NCBI GenBank assembly: GCA_016858145.1
Contig: JAEHOE010000100.1
Span: 1 to 64,000 of the forward strand
DNA: 64,000 bases
Reading direction: 5' to 3'
From: Edaphochlamys debaryana
Lineage: Eukaryota; Chlorophyta; Chlorophyceae; Chlamydomonadales
The notes beneath the pieces are model-generated. The model worked only from the letters and a program-made list of their open reading frames with translations. It had not been told where the DNA came from and ran no database searches. This document shows positions 33,942 through 45,169 of this stretch, piece after piece (within the stretch, counting starts at the first letter, position 1; the number at the start of each line of letters is the position of its first letter). The position numbers were made by a program, and so were the translations under genes.

Positions 33942-36506
33942 ATGCTGGCGCTTGGGATTCGCGTGCACGGCGGGCCATGTGCTGCCCCGAGCTGCCACCA
34001 GCGCTGCGGCGCTCCCCACCCCCGGCTCTGGGGCTCCCGCGCCCTCGCTCCTTCTCATCCGCCTACTGGCTCCACCTCCGGACCTGCATATGGCGGATGG
34101 AGCGGTGAGGCACTGATACTCCAGCCGCACTCCTTGGGAGCAGGAAGGTCACATGTGAGAACGAATCCTCGACCGCCTCGCTCAGCGGCCTCCCTCGCCT
34201 TTTTGCGTGCCCACCTTTCGGTTGCCACCACCTGTCCCCAGGGGCGCGGTGGCGTGTGGCAGCCCGCCGGGCCAAGGGTGGTCAGGGCGGCACGGAGAAA
34301 GCCGAGGAGGGGGGGGAAGGCGAGGAGTTGGAGGACGGCGCCAGCCTGGGCGGCGGCGAGGAGGGCGGCGGCGAGGAGGGCGGCGAGGCGGAGAAGAAGC
34401 CTCGCGGATGGGGCTTGAGTGAGTGGCAGACACGTCACGGCGTGGGCGGTGGGCTTCTGGCCCGCGTAAGAGGCTTGGCCCAATGGCCGCAGAGGTCTGG
34501 GCCGCCAGTTGTGCGTTGTCTCATGACCGCCTTGTATCCCTATGTGCAGCGATCAAGAACCGCCTCGTCCAATCAGCCGTTGTGAAGATCAAAGCTGGCC
34601 TGGAGCTCACGGACGAGGAGGCCAGGGCGTACGCGTCGACACAGAAAGGAGCCAAGGCAGCGGGTGGGGTAGCAGCAGGTCACACGAAGACAGGGCCTGC
34701 CAGTTTGTGATGCAAGACCATACTTTTTCGACCCGCCTCAAGCGCTGCTACGCAACCCGCGCCCCCCCCCTTAAACACACACAACCTTTCCTCCCTGCCA
34801 GGCGCGCGCTCCGCAGAGCTTTGGCGCAAGATCAAGGCCGGCGAGCCACTCACCCCCACGAGGCGAGGGTGCACGCGGCCAGACTGGAGGGCAGCAGGCG
34901 CTCTGGCAAGGCGTCAGGTGCGGGGAACTTACGCCACTCCATCGCTGACGGATTTAAACGCTTGAAGCAAGGGCTTCAATTCTCAAGTCAAGGGTTCGTG
35001 GCTGGCCCACAATTAGGCAGGGCCCTCGATGTGGGCTGAGACTCCCTTTGCGCTCTCGCTTGCGCCTTCAGGCGCGCGTGCCCGTGAGGCCGCCCGGAAG
35101 GTCAAGGCTGGCGAGGAGCTGACGGAGGAGGAGGCCAGGGCGTATGAGGCCCTCAACAAGGGCAGGAAGGCGGCGAGTAAGTCTGGATGGGGAGGATTGC
35201 TGGCCTGGCTATGGGCAAGGACCACAATGCCTGTCCTGGGGAGGAAACACACCTGACTAGGTCCCATTCCGTACGTTTCGCCTCGCCCAGTCACAGCTTT
35301 CTCCCCCGTTCTCCCTCAGACGAGCGTTACCAGGCGGCCGTCAAGAAGGCCGAGGAGGGTGTTGAACTGACGGACGAGGAGGCGCATCTGCTTAACGTGG
35401 TGAAGACCACCCGGGGTATGTTGGCGGGAGCTGTTGTTTCCTGGCCCTATCTATCGGCCATAGCTATAAATACGGGATGAACCTGCTTTCCTACATTTAG
35501 CCGCCTGGCCTTCGCGCATGTACAGGGAAGCGCAGCCGGGAGACCGCCAGGAAGGTGCGCGAAGGGGAGGAACTGACGGAGGCGGAGGCGCGGCACTACG
35601 AGTTCCTGCAGCAATGCGGCAAGGCCCTGGGCACTCGCTTCGGTAAGTGGTTCGGAAGCTTAGCAGGGACTGCCGAGCAGGAGAGGCGCTATGGCACGTG
35701 TGGTTGCGGTTCGGTAAACGGGGTAGTGTGGTCCCAAGCGGAGAGGCGGTGGGGTACGCGGGTGCGTGTGCCTATCCGGGCGTCAGCAGGTGTCACGGGG
35801 TCAACCCTCACCATTTCAACGCGCATCAACGCCGCAGGGGGTCTTCACCGTGAGGTGGCCCAGAAAGTCCGGGACGGCATCAAGCTGACGGCTGAGGAGC
35901 AGCAGCGATATGACGCTATGGTGAAGGGCCTGAGGGCTGCCGGGGCCACCTCAAGTAAGAGTGACACACTCGATGCTGGTTGGTCTGAGCGTGGAGCACC
36001 TGCGTCAGTGCTGCGGTTCGTTGCATCGCAGGGGCCAACCATGTCCAGCTGGCCAGGAAGGCGCAGAGCGGCCTGCCCATGACGGAGAAGGAGGCGGCAT
36101 ACTACACCATGATCCAGGCTAAAGGCATGCGGAGTAGGTCCTGATTCCAACCTGGATAGCACGCTGCCCCTTGCACTTTCTCCCCGTCTCGACCACGCGC
36201 GTTCACACACCGCCCTGCGTTGCCGATCACCGGCGTTCTATCCCGCCAGGAGAAAACAAGCGTGACCTGCCCCGCGGCGTCTACCTCGTCAAGAAGAGCG
36301 GCCGCTTCCAGGCGGCCATCATGACCCGCAGGCAGCGGAAGTGCCTGGGCAGCTTCGACACTCCCGAGGAGGCGGCCCGTGCGTTCGACGAGGCCGCCAT
36401 CCGGCGCTGGCAGGCGGGGCTGGTCCCCGAGCTGGTGACCAACTACCCACCTGAGGGGTACCCGGAGTATACGGGAGTGGTACGGCAGGCGGGGCAGGAG
36501 GAGTGA
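33942..36506 (+). CDS. AP2-domain protein with KAG/ELTEEE repeats, array gene 1
   Basis: Exons: 33942-34104, 34242-34418, 34550-34678, 34802-34917, 35072-35176, 35320-35415, 35526-35642, 35838-35954, 36032-36133, 36250-36506 (TGA). All internal junctions are phase 1. After a Pro/Ser-rich first exon and a Glu/Gly-rich acidic exon come seven one-exon repeats such as AARKVKAGEELTEEEARAYE. The last exon encodes a divergent AP2/ERF DNA-binding domain: RDLPRGVYLVKKSGRFQAAI, then CLGSFDTPEEAARAFDEAA. Exon 34802-34917 is 116 nt, one base short, so its frame breaks in the middle of the repeat. Skipping it restores a 420-residue protein. It is therefore either a decayed exon or a sequence error. By its AP2 domain it is likely a nuclear DNA-binding regulator; the role of the repeats is unknown. 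The first exon differs from that of the other array members. Confidence 0.8.
34802..34917 (+). pseudogene. Frameshifted repeat exon in AP2 array gene 1
   Basis: It reads GARSAELWRKIKAGEPLTP in one frame and EARVHAARLEGSRRSGKAS in another. A single missing base lies in the LT-x-EEA turn near 34857-34862. Both splice sites are intact and phase 1. Every sister exon has a length divisible by three. Confidence 0.7.
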
Positions 36507-37601
36507 GGGGTCGGGGCGAGGGGGCGGGTGAGGGGAACTTCGATTGAGGAGGGGGCTGAACAAGAACCAATGGAGGGGCTTGGGGGAGGTGCATGGGGGC
36601 AGGCGCATGAGGTGTCAGCCAAGGCCACCAGGCGAGCCAGAAGGAGGGACGGAGGTCCACAGGCGGGCTGGGGGCATGCCCGGCTGCCGGAGGTAGCAGG
36701 AGCAAGGAGGTTGTCTTGAGGGACACTGCACGCAAGGTGGGGGCAACGGATGGAGGGCAGCGGGCGGATGGGGTGGGACGGAGCTGTGCTTGACTCGGGG
36801 AGGGTTGCTGGGCACCCAGGATGGGTACTTACAGGCAAAGTTGGGCAGGACTTCGAGGAGGATGAAGGGGGCAGACGACGGGGCTGGGGTCCCACTGTCC
36901 CATGCGGGCGGGTGGCAGGGGCCTGGCCGGTGAACTGACCGTGTGAGCAGGGTTAGCGGACTGGCGGGGCTGCGGGCGCTGCAGCCTGCAGGAGCTGCTG
37001 AGTTGCCGGGGTCGGCCAGGCTTCGTGTTATGGTGCCAGCGCGCATGGGCTTACCTTCGTGTGCGTGTGCAGAAGGGGAGGTCCGCTTGCCGGGAGTCGG
37101 GGAGTGCGCGTGAAGGGAAAGAGCCTTGACAGCCGGATGGGGGCTGGGGTCATATGCTTGGGGCACCTTGCTGTTGGGCACCTCGTCGAGGCATGTGGCA
37201 AGAGCACGCAGCGTGCAGGCCGTGGTAGAGGGGGTGGCGGATCCGCTTTTCGTGGTACGGCACCGTACATGCTGCACATGCACGGACCCCGTGACGCTCC
37301 GATTTCGTGCAGTTTGAAGTACTCAGGCCACTGCGAGTACGCCCGAGTAGGCTCGCGAGCTCCACGACCCAGGCCAAAGCTGGAACATGTGCACGACCTC
37401 GTTCAATTACCACCGCGGCGCCAGTTGTTGCATCACTTACATTCGAAGAGCGCGCAAACCGCATTAGCCAGCGAGGTCTTGTAGCTAGCGATAATGGCGT
37501 GATGCCGAGCTCCCGCGCTCCGCCAGGAAAGCCACTCGCCAGTACTCCCGCACAGAAGGATTAACGCGAGCGTACACAAACGCGTGAATAGTCCTGCAGC
37601 A
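36507..37601. promoter_or_regulatory. Flank and promoter of AP2 array gene 2
   Basis: No gene. Parts of this stretch are duplicated before array gene 3: about 36856-36920 matches 40561-40640, and about 37240-37560 matches 40925-41215. The conserved part holds a GTACGGC palindrome (37255-37268), then AT-richer sequence (TTCAATTACCA, CATCACTTACATTCGAAG) just before the ATG. Confidence 0.6.
37255..37268. promoter_or_regulatory. Conserved palindrome upstream of AP2 gene 2
   Basis: GTACGGCACCGTAC, a 14-bp near-perfect palindrome 333 bp before the ATG. Related sites sit 307 bp (40939-40952) and 274 bp (45786-45799) before the ATGs of array genes 3 and 6. It is a candidate binding site; that is inference. 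Confidence 0.45.
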
Positions 37602-40390
37602 ATGCTGGCGATGAGGGCGTGTGGACTCGCGAGCGGCGGCGCGCCCGCCCCCCGCCTACCCGCTCCCCCCGGCGCCCCCCCGCTGGCCCGCCCCAGTCCC
37701 TGGCACCGCACCCTGGCCGGTGAGAGCGGTTATGGTGGGTAAGGGCTCCTAGCTTGCTGCTGTGAGCGAGGGCCCTCAACGGATGGGGCGCTAATCACTG
37801 CCCCTTCCACTCCCAACTGCAGGCCACACTCGGCATGTGACCATGCCGGCCGCCCGCAAGGCCCAGCAGGCAGCGGGCGGCGCCGAGGAGGGGCAGGCAC
37901 CGGCCAAAGTGGATGGCCGTGGAAAGGTCACCGGTGAGTTGGGTGGCTCTACCATCCAGAGAGGTCGGCTGCCCGCGCACAGTGCATGGCCCAGTTGCAC
38001 AGCAGCACACATGATCACCTGCACTCTCCTGTCCCTGCAGTCCTGCAGTCACGTGTCGTGCCGTGCCACCGGTTCTTGCAACGCACGCCCCTTTACAGGG
38101 GCGCGAATCCGGGCCGCCGCGGAAAAATTGAAGGCTGGTCTGGAGCTGACGGAGGAGGAGCGTAGAGCGTATGAGGCCGTCAGTAAGGCCGGCAAGGCTG
38201 GGGGCGCTGCTGCTGGTAAGTATCCGGGGTACGGTCGGGGTATGGTCGTTGGTATCGTGCGGTATGGTCGTTGGTATGGTCAGGGTACGGGTATGGTCGT
38301 TGCTGTGGTCGTTGGCTCTTGGGTCCGACCGTCCTGCTGTCAGTGCATGGGTTCTGGCCGCCCTCCCTGATTGACGTGTCCAACCACCCTCGGGTCCCTT
38401 CCAGGCGCCAGTCGCCGGGCAGCCGCCCAAAAGGCCAAGGCCGGACTGGAGCTGACGGAGGAGGAGGCCAGGGCGTATGCACCAATTAAGGCCGCGACTG
38501 CTGCTTCAGGTGGATGAGTCTCTATCTGGCTTGTGCTCAGCAGACCCCTTTCATGACTCATGCGCATGGTGGCTCTCCCCCGTCCCTTGCAGGCGCCTTG
38601 ACGCGGGAAGCCGCCCGTAAGGTCAAGGCTGGGCTAGAGCTGACGGAGGAGGAGGCCAAGGCGTACCAGGCTGTCAAGGCTGGTGGAGCTGCCTCAGGTG
38701 CTTGGCGTTAGGGGCGTGCCAGGTGTTACGCCCACAGTGTTGCTATCTTAGTCGGTTAGTCGGCTGGACAGTCGGCCGGCGCCGGCTAATCTGCAGGAAA
38801 TCCGGGATTAGCCGCCGGCCCAGCCGACTAAGTTTGGGCTGCTGCCCTAGGCCAGCCGACTAACCCGTGCCAATCCGCCACGGCCAGCCGGCTAAATGGG
38901 CCGGTCTGGGCGGATTAGCCGCCAGCTCAGCCAACTAATCCCAGGGAAGATAGCAACACAACGCCCATTGCTGAGCTGTCCGTGCCAGGTCTCGTGCGTC
39001 CTCATTACTGAAGCTCCAGGCTTCTCACGCACGTGTGTTGACCGAGCGGCCTCTTGGTGACCACGTTGCCGCGCTTTCAGGCGTGCAGAGGCGGGTAGTC
39101 GCGCGAAAGTATCCCCCATCCCTCGCAGGAGTGCTGAGGCGGGAGGCGGCCCAAAAGGCCAAGGCTGGACTACAGCTGACAGAGGAAGAGGCCAGCGTGT
39201 ACGAGGGTGGCAGGAAGCACGGTATGTGTCGAGGGGACAGTGTGGTCTGGGTGGGTCTCTCACGCGTGCTCAGCCTTCCTGCATTTCACCAGCAGTCACA
39301 TGCATGGTGGCTCTCCCCCATCCCTTGCAGGCGACCAGAGGCGGGTGGTGGCCCAAAAGGTCAAGGCTGGGCTGGAGCTGACGGAGGAGGAGCGCAAAGT
39401 GTATGAGTCATACAAGAGAAGCTTGAAGGCCGCAAGCGCTGCTTTTGGTAATTGAGAGTTGAAGTACCTACCAAGGCAGAGCACGACTACTTAATTGGTT
39501 GGGTCCCAATCCTACTCATATCACATTTGCCCTCCGATAACTGCAGCTTCGCTACAGCGGGCAGCCGCTCGGAAAATCGAGGCAGGGCTGCAGCTGACGG
39601 AGGAGGAGGCCAGGGCATACAACAGGCCACTGATGACGGGTCAGTCTGGCTGGTCGCCCTACCGTTCATTAGCCCGCAGGTTAAGGGCTAAACTGCAACG
39701 ATGGAGACCAATGGGGGCTGAATGGGGCTCCATGCTTAGCCTAGGCTGAGCCCACGTTAGGTCTGGGTTATTAGACGAATCCGTATGTACTGCGTGCTAT
39801 TCTTTCGTAGTGACACCACCGCTGCTGCGGTTACATGCCACGTAACCGCCCTGACCCCGAGTGCAGGTGCGGCTGTCAAGGCAGCGGCCCAGAAGGTGGC
39901 GGAGGGAGCGCCCCTGAGCCCCAAGGAAGCCGGCCGGTATCAGGCAGCGCAAATGGCCGGCTTGAGCACTGGTGAGGAACGGCTGGGCAAACGGTGGGGA
40001 ATCAAGCAAGGGCGTTCAGCACCCAGGCGGTCTTGCCTGCCATATGCTCTTCTTGCCTCCACCCCAGGCGGAAAGCGCGACCTGCCCCGGGGAGTGGGCC
40101 AGAGCAAGAGCGGCCGATACATGGCACAGATCGCCTGCCGAATGGGAGGGGTCCGGTCCACGGAGTACCTTGGCACCTTCGCCACGCCCGAGGAGGCGGC
40201 CCGTGCGTTCGACGAGGCCGCCATCCGGCGCTGGCAGGCGGGGCTGGTCCCCGAGCTGGTGACCAACTACCACCCGAGGGGTACCCAGGTTATACGGGAG
40301 TGGTACGGCAGGCGGGGCAGGAGGAGTGAGGGAGGGGGAGGGGCCGAGGCGGCGGGTGAGGAGGGCCGCAAGGAGGTGAACAAGAACTGA
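37602..40390 (+). CDS. AP2-domain protein with KAG/ELTEEE repeats, array gene 2
   Basis: Ten exons join to 428 residues: 37602-37719, 37823-37933, 38099-38215, 38405-38509, 38593-38697, 39129-39221, 39331-39447, 39547-39639, 39867-39971, 40068-40390. All junctions are phase 1. Exon 1 (MLAMRACGLASGG, then Pro-rich) is shared with genes 3 and 6. Exon 2 carries AARKAQQAAGGAEEG. Seven repeat exons follow; the last (AQKVAEGAPLSPKEAGRY) is the distinct capping type found before the AP2 domain in genes 2-6. The AP2 exon reads KRDLPRGVGQSKSGRYMAQI, then TPEEAARAFDEAAIRRW. A one-base deletion after TNY shifts the tail, so this copy ends in a unique Gly/Glu/Lys-rich extension instead of PPEGYPGYTG. The intron after 38697 contains a MITE-like insertion and a decoy repeat start near 39080. 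Confidence 0.82.
38735..38960. mobile_element. MITE-like element with target-site duplication
   Basis: A 226-bp element flanked by direct repeats ACGCCCA (38728-38734 and 38961-38967). Its ends are inverted repeats sharing the core GTGTTGCTATCTT. The inside holds many alternating copies of AGCCGACTAA and GGCTAATC-type words, so it can fold extensively. It has no coding capacity. The 7-bp (perhaps 8-bp) target duplication would suit a hAT-like non-autonomous element. It sits in an intron of AP2 array gene 2 and no other array gene carries it. Confidence 0.72.
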
Positions 40391-41259
40391 TCGAGGGGGG
40401 TTGCAAGGGTTTGCTGGGGTTTGCCGGGGGTAGGCGCATGAGGTGTGGCCAGGGGGCAGGAGGGGACCGAGCAGAGAGCAGAGGGCCCGCACAAGGGCTG
40501 GGGCCGAGCCTGCGCCGGGAAGGGTTGCTGGGCACGTTACGGGTCGCTGAGGACCCAGTGGAGGATGAAGGGGGCAGACGATGGGGCTGGGGTCCCACTG
40601 TATGTCCCATGCGGGCGGTTGGCGGGGGCCGGTGGGCTGACAGTGCGGGCAGGGGCAGGGGCAGGGTGGTCTGGCGCATGCACAGAGGGGCTGCGAGGGG
40701 TGCCGCGTGCAAATTGTGCAGTTCGTACCGGTATCTGGGAGGGCACTGTGCGCGCAAGACGTGCAGCAGTGTGGTCTGGGAGTGCGCGCAATGTGGGAGG
40801 GCCTTGAGCCTCGAGACAGGCCGTGGAAATGTTGCTGGTGCCGTTGGGCTGTGGGCACCTGGTCGAGGCATGTGGCAAGAGCAAGCGGTGCGCGGGCCGT
40901 GGGCGAGGCGGTGGCGGCAGTGGCGGAAGCTTGTCGTGGTACGGCACCGTGCATGCTGCACATGCACGGACCCCGCGACGCTCCGATTTCGTGCAGGATG
41001 AGGTAATCAGGCCACTGCGAGTACGCCCGAGTAGACTCGCGAGCTCCACGACCCAGGCCAAAGCTGGAACATGTGCACGACCTCGTTCAATTACCATCGC
41101 GGCGCCAGCTGTTGCATCACTTACATTCGAAGAGCGCGCAAACTGCATTAGCTTGCGAGGTCTCGTAGCGATGGCGCATGCCGGCCTCCCGCTCTCCGCC
41201 AGGGAAGCAGCAAACTAGGATCAGCGACTGTGTGGTAGCTTGCCGTTAGACACGCAGCG
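40391..41259. promoter_or_regulatory. Flank and promoter of AP2 array gene 3
   Basis: No gene. It is duplicated from the equivalent region before gene 2. The best-kept part, about 40925-41215, contains the GTACGGC site at 40939-40952 (last A changed to G) and the TTCAATTACCA and TTACATTCGAAG blocks. Confidence 0.6.
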
Positions 41260-42578
41260 ATGCTTGCGATGAGGGCGTGTGGACTCGCGAGCGGCGGAAC
41301 TCTCCCCTGGCACGCTGCCCCCCACCTCCCCGCACCCCGCCTCCCCGCTCCCCCCGGCGCCCCCCCGCTGGCCCGCCCCAGTCCCTGGTACCGCACCCTG
41401 GGAGGAGCAAGCGGTGAGGGTGGCTGAGCGTTGCTTAGGGGCTGCTGTGGGCGAGAGCCCTCGCCGGATGGGGCGACGACTACCCCTTGTGCTCCCACGC
41501 GCAGGCCACACCCGGCAGCTGATAGGGGCAGCCGCCCGCAAGGCCCATCAGGCAGTGGGAGGTGCCGAGGAAGGGAAGGCACCGCCCAAGGTGGACGGCC
41601 GTGGAAAGGCGACCGGTGAGCCGGGAAGCCCTGCAGGCTACTGCCCAGCGCCCCGCTCCCATCCCGGAGTTGCTGACCTCGTGCGCCAGCTTGCCTACCG
41701 TATTCCACCTACCCCTTACCGCCTGCAGGGGAGCTGAGGCGGGCAGCTGCCCAAAAGCTCAAAGCCGGACTGGAGATGACGGCGGAGGAGGCCAGCGTGT
41801 ATGCGGGCAGCAAGAGAGTAGGTAGGTCCCGTATGTGTGGGGGTTCCAAGGCTGGCAGAGCTGTTGCAGGTTGGCTGGCTGGCTGCAGGCGTGCTTGGTC
41901 GGTCGGTCGCTCTTCAGATCTGCATGCACCTTTGGGTCCCCACGCGCGGGAGCCTCCGCTGTCAGTAGTGACGCCGGATGAGCGCGTGATGGCGGTTCAA
42001 ACCACGGGCCTGTGCTTGGTGACCCTTGCAGGTGCAGTTCTCAGGGCAGCGGCCCAAATGGTGGCGGAGGGGGTGCCCCTGAGCCCCGAGGAGGGCAGCA
42101 GGTATCTGGCGAGCAAGACGGGCGGCCTGAACAGGGGTGAGGAGCGGCTGGGTGAACGGTGGGGAATCAAGCAAGGGCGATCAGCACCCAGGCGGTCTTG
42201 CCTGCCACCCACTCTTGCCTTAACCCCACCCCATCTGCAGGGGGGAAGCGCGACCTGCCCCGGGGCGTGTTCCAGGTCAAGAGCGGCCGGTACAGAGCAA
42301 GCATCAGCATCCGAACGGCCGGCGTCAAACGCAGTCAGTACCTGGGCAGCTTCGACACTCCCGAGGAGGCGGCCCGTGCGTTCGACGAGGCCGCCATCCG
42401 GCGCTGGCAGGCGGGGCTGGTCCCCGAGCTGGTGACCAACTACCCACCCGAGGGGTACCCGGGATACACGGGTGTGGGGGGGCAGGCGCGGCAGGGGGAG
42501 CAGGGGGGGCAGGGGGGGCAGGGGGGGGAGGGGGGGCAGGGTGGGAGGGGGGCAGGGGGAGTGAGGGGGCTGCAGTAG
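41260..42578 (+). CDS. AP2-domain protein with KAG/ELTEEE repeats, array gene 3
   Basis: Five phase-1 exons give 266 residues: 41260-41413, 41505-41615, 41729-41821, 42032-42136, 42241-42578. It has the shared first exon (MLAMRACGLASGG), the basic second exon (AARKAHQAVGGAEEG), one ordinary repeat (AAAQKLKAGLEMTAEEA), the capping repeat (AAAQMVAEGVPLSPEEGSRY) and the AP2 exon (RDLPRGVFQVKSGRYRASIS, then YLGSFDTPEEAARAFDEAA). The C-terminus is a Gly/Gln-rich run. From 41960 to about 42470 the sequence, intron included, is nearly the same as 44630-45140 in gene 5. An internal phase-1 donor (ACGG|GTGTGG, about 42469) could join the AP2 exon to the first exon of the next copy. Confidence 0.78.
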
Positions 42579-42642
42579 TGGGAGCGACAGGGAGCTGAAC
42601 GAGAAGCGCAAGGGTGAGTGCCGGTTCCTCTCCTTACCGCAG

Positions 42643-43973
42643 GCCATGTTGGGCAGGTAGCGGACGCAGCTGCCCGCAAGGCCCAGGGGGCAGCGGGCGG
42701 TGCCGAGGAGGAGGGGGAGGCACCGGCCAAGGCGGATGGCCGTGGGAAGGCGACCGGTGAGCCGGGTAGCTCGTCCGTCCATAGCTGCCCACGCGGCCAG
42801 TAATCCTCGCAACAGCGGCCAATAATCCTCGCAAGCTGACGGTTTGTGATTATGGGGGTGGGTAGGTGCACGGTGGAGGGGGAAGGAGAAACGGGGACGA
42901 GGTTACGCGAACAGCAAGGCCAGCGAAGTGGAGGGGACGGCCAGAGCGCCACGCACGGCGCATGACCCATTTGCGCAGCAGCACACACGCGGTCACGTGC
43001 ACTCTCCTATACTTGCAGTGCTGCGGTCACGTGTCGTGCCGAGCCACCGATGAGCTGTCCTTGCAACGCACACCCTTTTGCAGGCGCTCGGATCCGGGCC
43101 GCCGCGGAGAAACTCAAGGCTGGTCTGGAGCCGACGGAGGAGGAGGCCAGGGTGTATGCCTCGACCAAGGCCGCGGGCGCCGCTGCAGGTTGGCTGGCTG
43201 GCTGCAGGCGTGCTTGGTCGGTCGGTCGCTCATCAGATCTGCATGCACATTTGTGTACCTTCAGACTGTCGGTCGCTCTTTAGATCTGCATGCAACTTTA
43301 TGCTGTTTGCAGGGGCTGTCTTCAGGGCGGTGGCGCAAAAGGTGGCGGAAGGAGCGCCCCTGAGACCCGAGGGGGCAGGGCGTTACAAGGCGACGCAGTT
43401 GAACGGCATGAAAACAGGTTTGTTGGTATCACAGGCGTGCGTGTGTGGGGGGGGGGGGGTGCGTAAGGGCGCGTCAGATGGGGACAAGAGGAAGGCGTCG
43501 GCTCCTCCTGGGCATGGATGCCCCTCTGCTGTACAGCGTAACCAGGGCCTGCAACCCACTGTCATGTCTTGCATTCCCTGCCCTCCCTAATCCCACATGT
43601 AGATGGAAAGCGCAAGCGCGACCTGCCCCGGGGCGTGTTCCAGGTCAAGAGCGGCCGGTACAGAGCAAGCATAGGCATCCGAACGGCCGGCGTCTGTCGC
43701 GTGGAGCACCTTGGCCTCTTTGACACGCCCGAGGAGGCGGCCCGTGCGTTCGACGAGGCCGCCATCCGGCGCTGGCAGGCGGGGCTGGTCCCCGAGCTGG
43801 TGACCAACTACCCACCCGAGGGGTACCCAGGCTATACGGGTGTGGGGGGGGCAGGCGGGGCAGGGGGGGCAGGGGGGGCAGGGGGAGCAGGGGGGGGGGG
43901 GGGGGGGGCAGGGGGAGCAGGGGGGGGCCGGAGGAGTGAGGGGGCTGCAGTAGTGGGAGTGACAGGGAGCTGA
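42643..43973 (+). CDS. AP2-domain protein with KAG/ELTEEE repeats, array copy 4 (no first exon)
   Basis: Exons 42643-42756, 43084-43188, 43313-43417, 43603-43973 are all phase 1 and in frame: AARKAQGAAGGAEEE, one repeat (AAEKLKAGLEPTEEEARVYA), the capping repeat (VAQKVAEGAPLRPEGAGRY) and the AP2 exon (RDLPRGVFQVKSGRYRASIG). The usual MLAMRAC first exon and promoter are absent, and only ~64 bp separate its first exon from the stop codon of copy 3. A donor-like AAGG|GTGAGTG lies just before (42611-42618). It may be a read-through product of copy 3, use an unseen start, or be a 5'-truncated duplicate. The tail is a long Gly/Ala run. Confidence 0.6.
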
Positions 43974-44017
43974 ACGAGAAGCGCAAGGGTGAGTGCCGGT
44001 TCCTCTCCTTACCGCAG

Positions 44018-45169
44018 GCCATGTTGGGCAGGTAGCGGACGCAGCTGCCCGCAAGGCCCAGGGGGCAGCGGGCGGTGCCGAGGAGGAGGGGGAGGCACCG
44101 GCCAAGGCGGATGGCCGTGGGAAGGCGACCGGTGAGTTGGGTGCGTGGCTCTACCACCCAGCGAGGTCAGCTGCCAGCGCACGGTGCATGGCCCATGTGC
44201 ACAGCAGAACACACGCGAATACGTGCACTCTCCTGAACCTGCAGTCCTGCAGTCACGTGTCGTGCCGTGCCACCGATGAGCTGTCCTTGCAACGCACACC
44301 CTTTTGCAGGCGCTCGGATCCGGGCGGCTGCGGAGAAACTCAAGGCTGGGCTGGAGCCGACGGAGGAGGAGGCCAGGGCGTATGCAGCCATGAAGGCGGG
44401 AGGCGCCGCCACAGGTGGGTGCGGATTTGGAGACTGGGAGCGAGGCTCTTGGAGGGTGTATGGGGGTTCCTCGAGGAAAGGCGGCAAGACTGGGGGCGCC
44501 GTCACCGGTGAGGAGGTTTCGCTCGTGCGGGAGCCAGGCGAGCGTTATCGAGGGCGGCAGGCGCGGCGGCAAGGCTGGGGGCCCCGTTGTGGGTGAGGAG
44601 GGTTCCCACGTGCGGGAGCCTCCGCTAGCAGTAGTGACGCCGGATGAGCGCGTGATGGCGGTTCAAACCACGGGCCTGTGCTTGGTGACCCTTGCAGGTG
44701 CAGTTCTCAGGGCAGCGGCCCAAAAGGTGGCGGAGGGGGTGCCCCTGAGCCCCGAGGAGGGCAGCAGGTATCTGGCGAGCAAGACGGGCGGCCTGAACAG
44801 GGGTGAGGAGCGGCTGGGTGAACGGCGGGGAATCAAGCAAGGGCGCTCAGCACCCAGGCGGTCTTGCCTGCCACCCACTCTTGCCTTCACCCCACCCTAT
44901 CTGCAGGGGGGAAGCGCGACCTGCCCCGGGGCGTGTTCCAGGTCAAGAGCGGCCGGTACAGAGCAAGCATCAGCATCCGAACGGCCGGCGTCAAACGCAG
45001 TCAGTACCTGGGCAGCTTCGACACTCCCGAGGAGACGGCCCGCGCGTTCGACGAGGCCGCCATCCGGCGCTGGCAGGCGGGGCTGGTCTCCGAGCTGGTG
45101 ACCAACTACCCACCCGAGGGGTACCCCGAGAATACGGGTGTGGGGGGGCAGGGAGGGGTGGAGGAGTGA
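44018..45169 (+). CDS. AP2-domain protein with KAG/ELTEEE repeats, array copy 5 (no first exon)
   Basis: Exons 44018-44131, 44310-44414, 44698-44802, 44907-45169 are all phase 1 and in frame. The first two exons and their intron ends nearly copy those of copy 4. The last two exons and the intron between them nearly copy gene 3. It is thus a mosaic of its neighbours. The junction with copy 4 (CTGCAGTAGTGGGAG, then AAGG|GTGAGTG) repeats the junction between copies 3 and 4, which shows tandem duplication of a ~1.4 kb unit. The AP2 domain has two substitutions in otherwise fixed positions (EETARAF and GLVSEL in place of EEAARAF and GLVPEL). It ends TGVGGQGGVEE. As in copy 4, no first exon of its own is seen. 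Confidence 0.6.

Noticed and set aside
39073..39128. An extra repeat exon (GVQRRVVARK) in AP2 gene 2
   Set aside because: It has an acceptor and the start of a repeat but no KAG/ELTEEE core and no donor in phase; treated as a decoy fragment.
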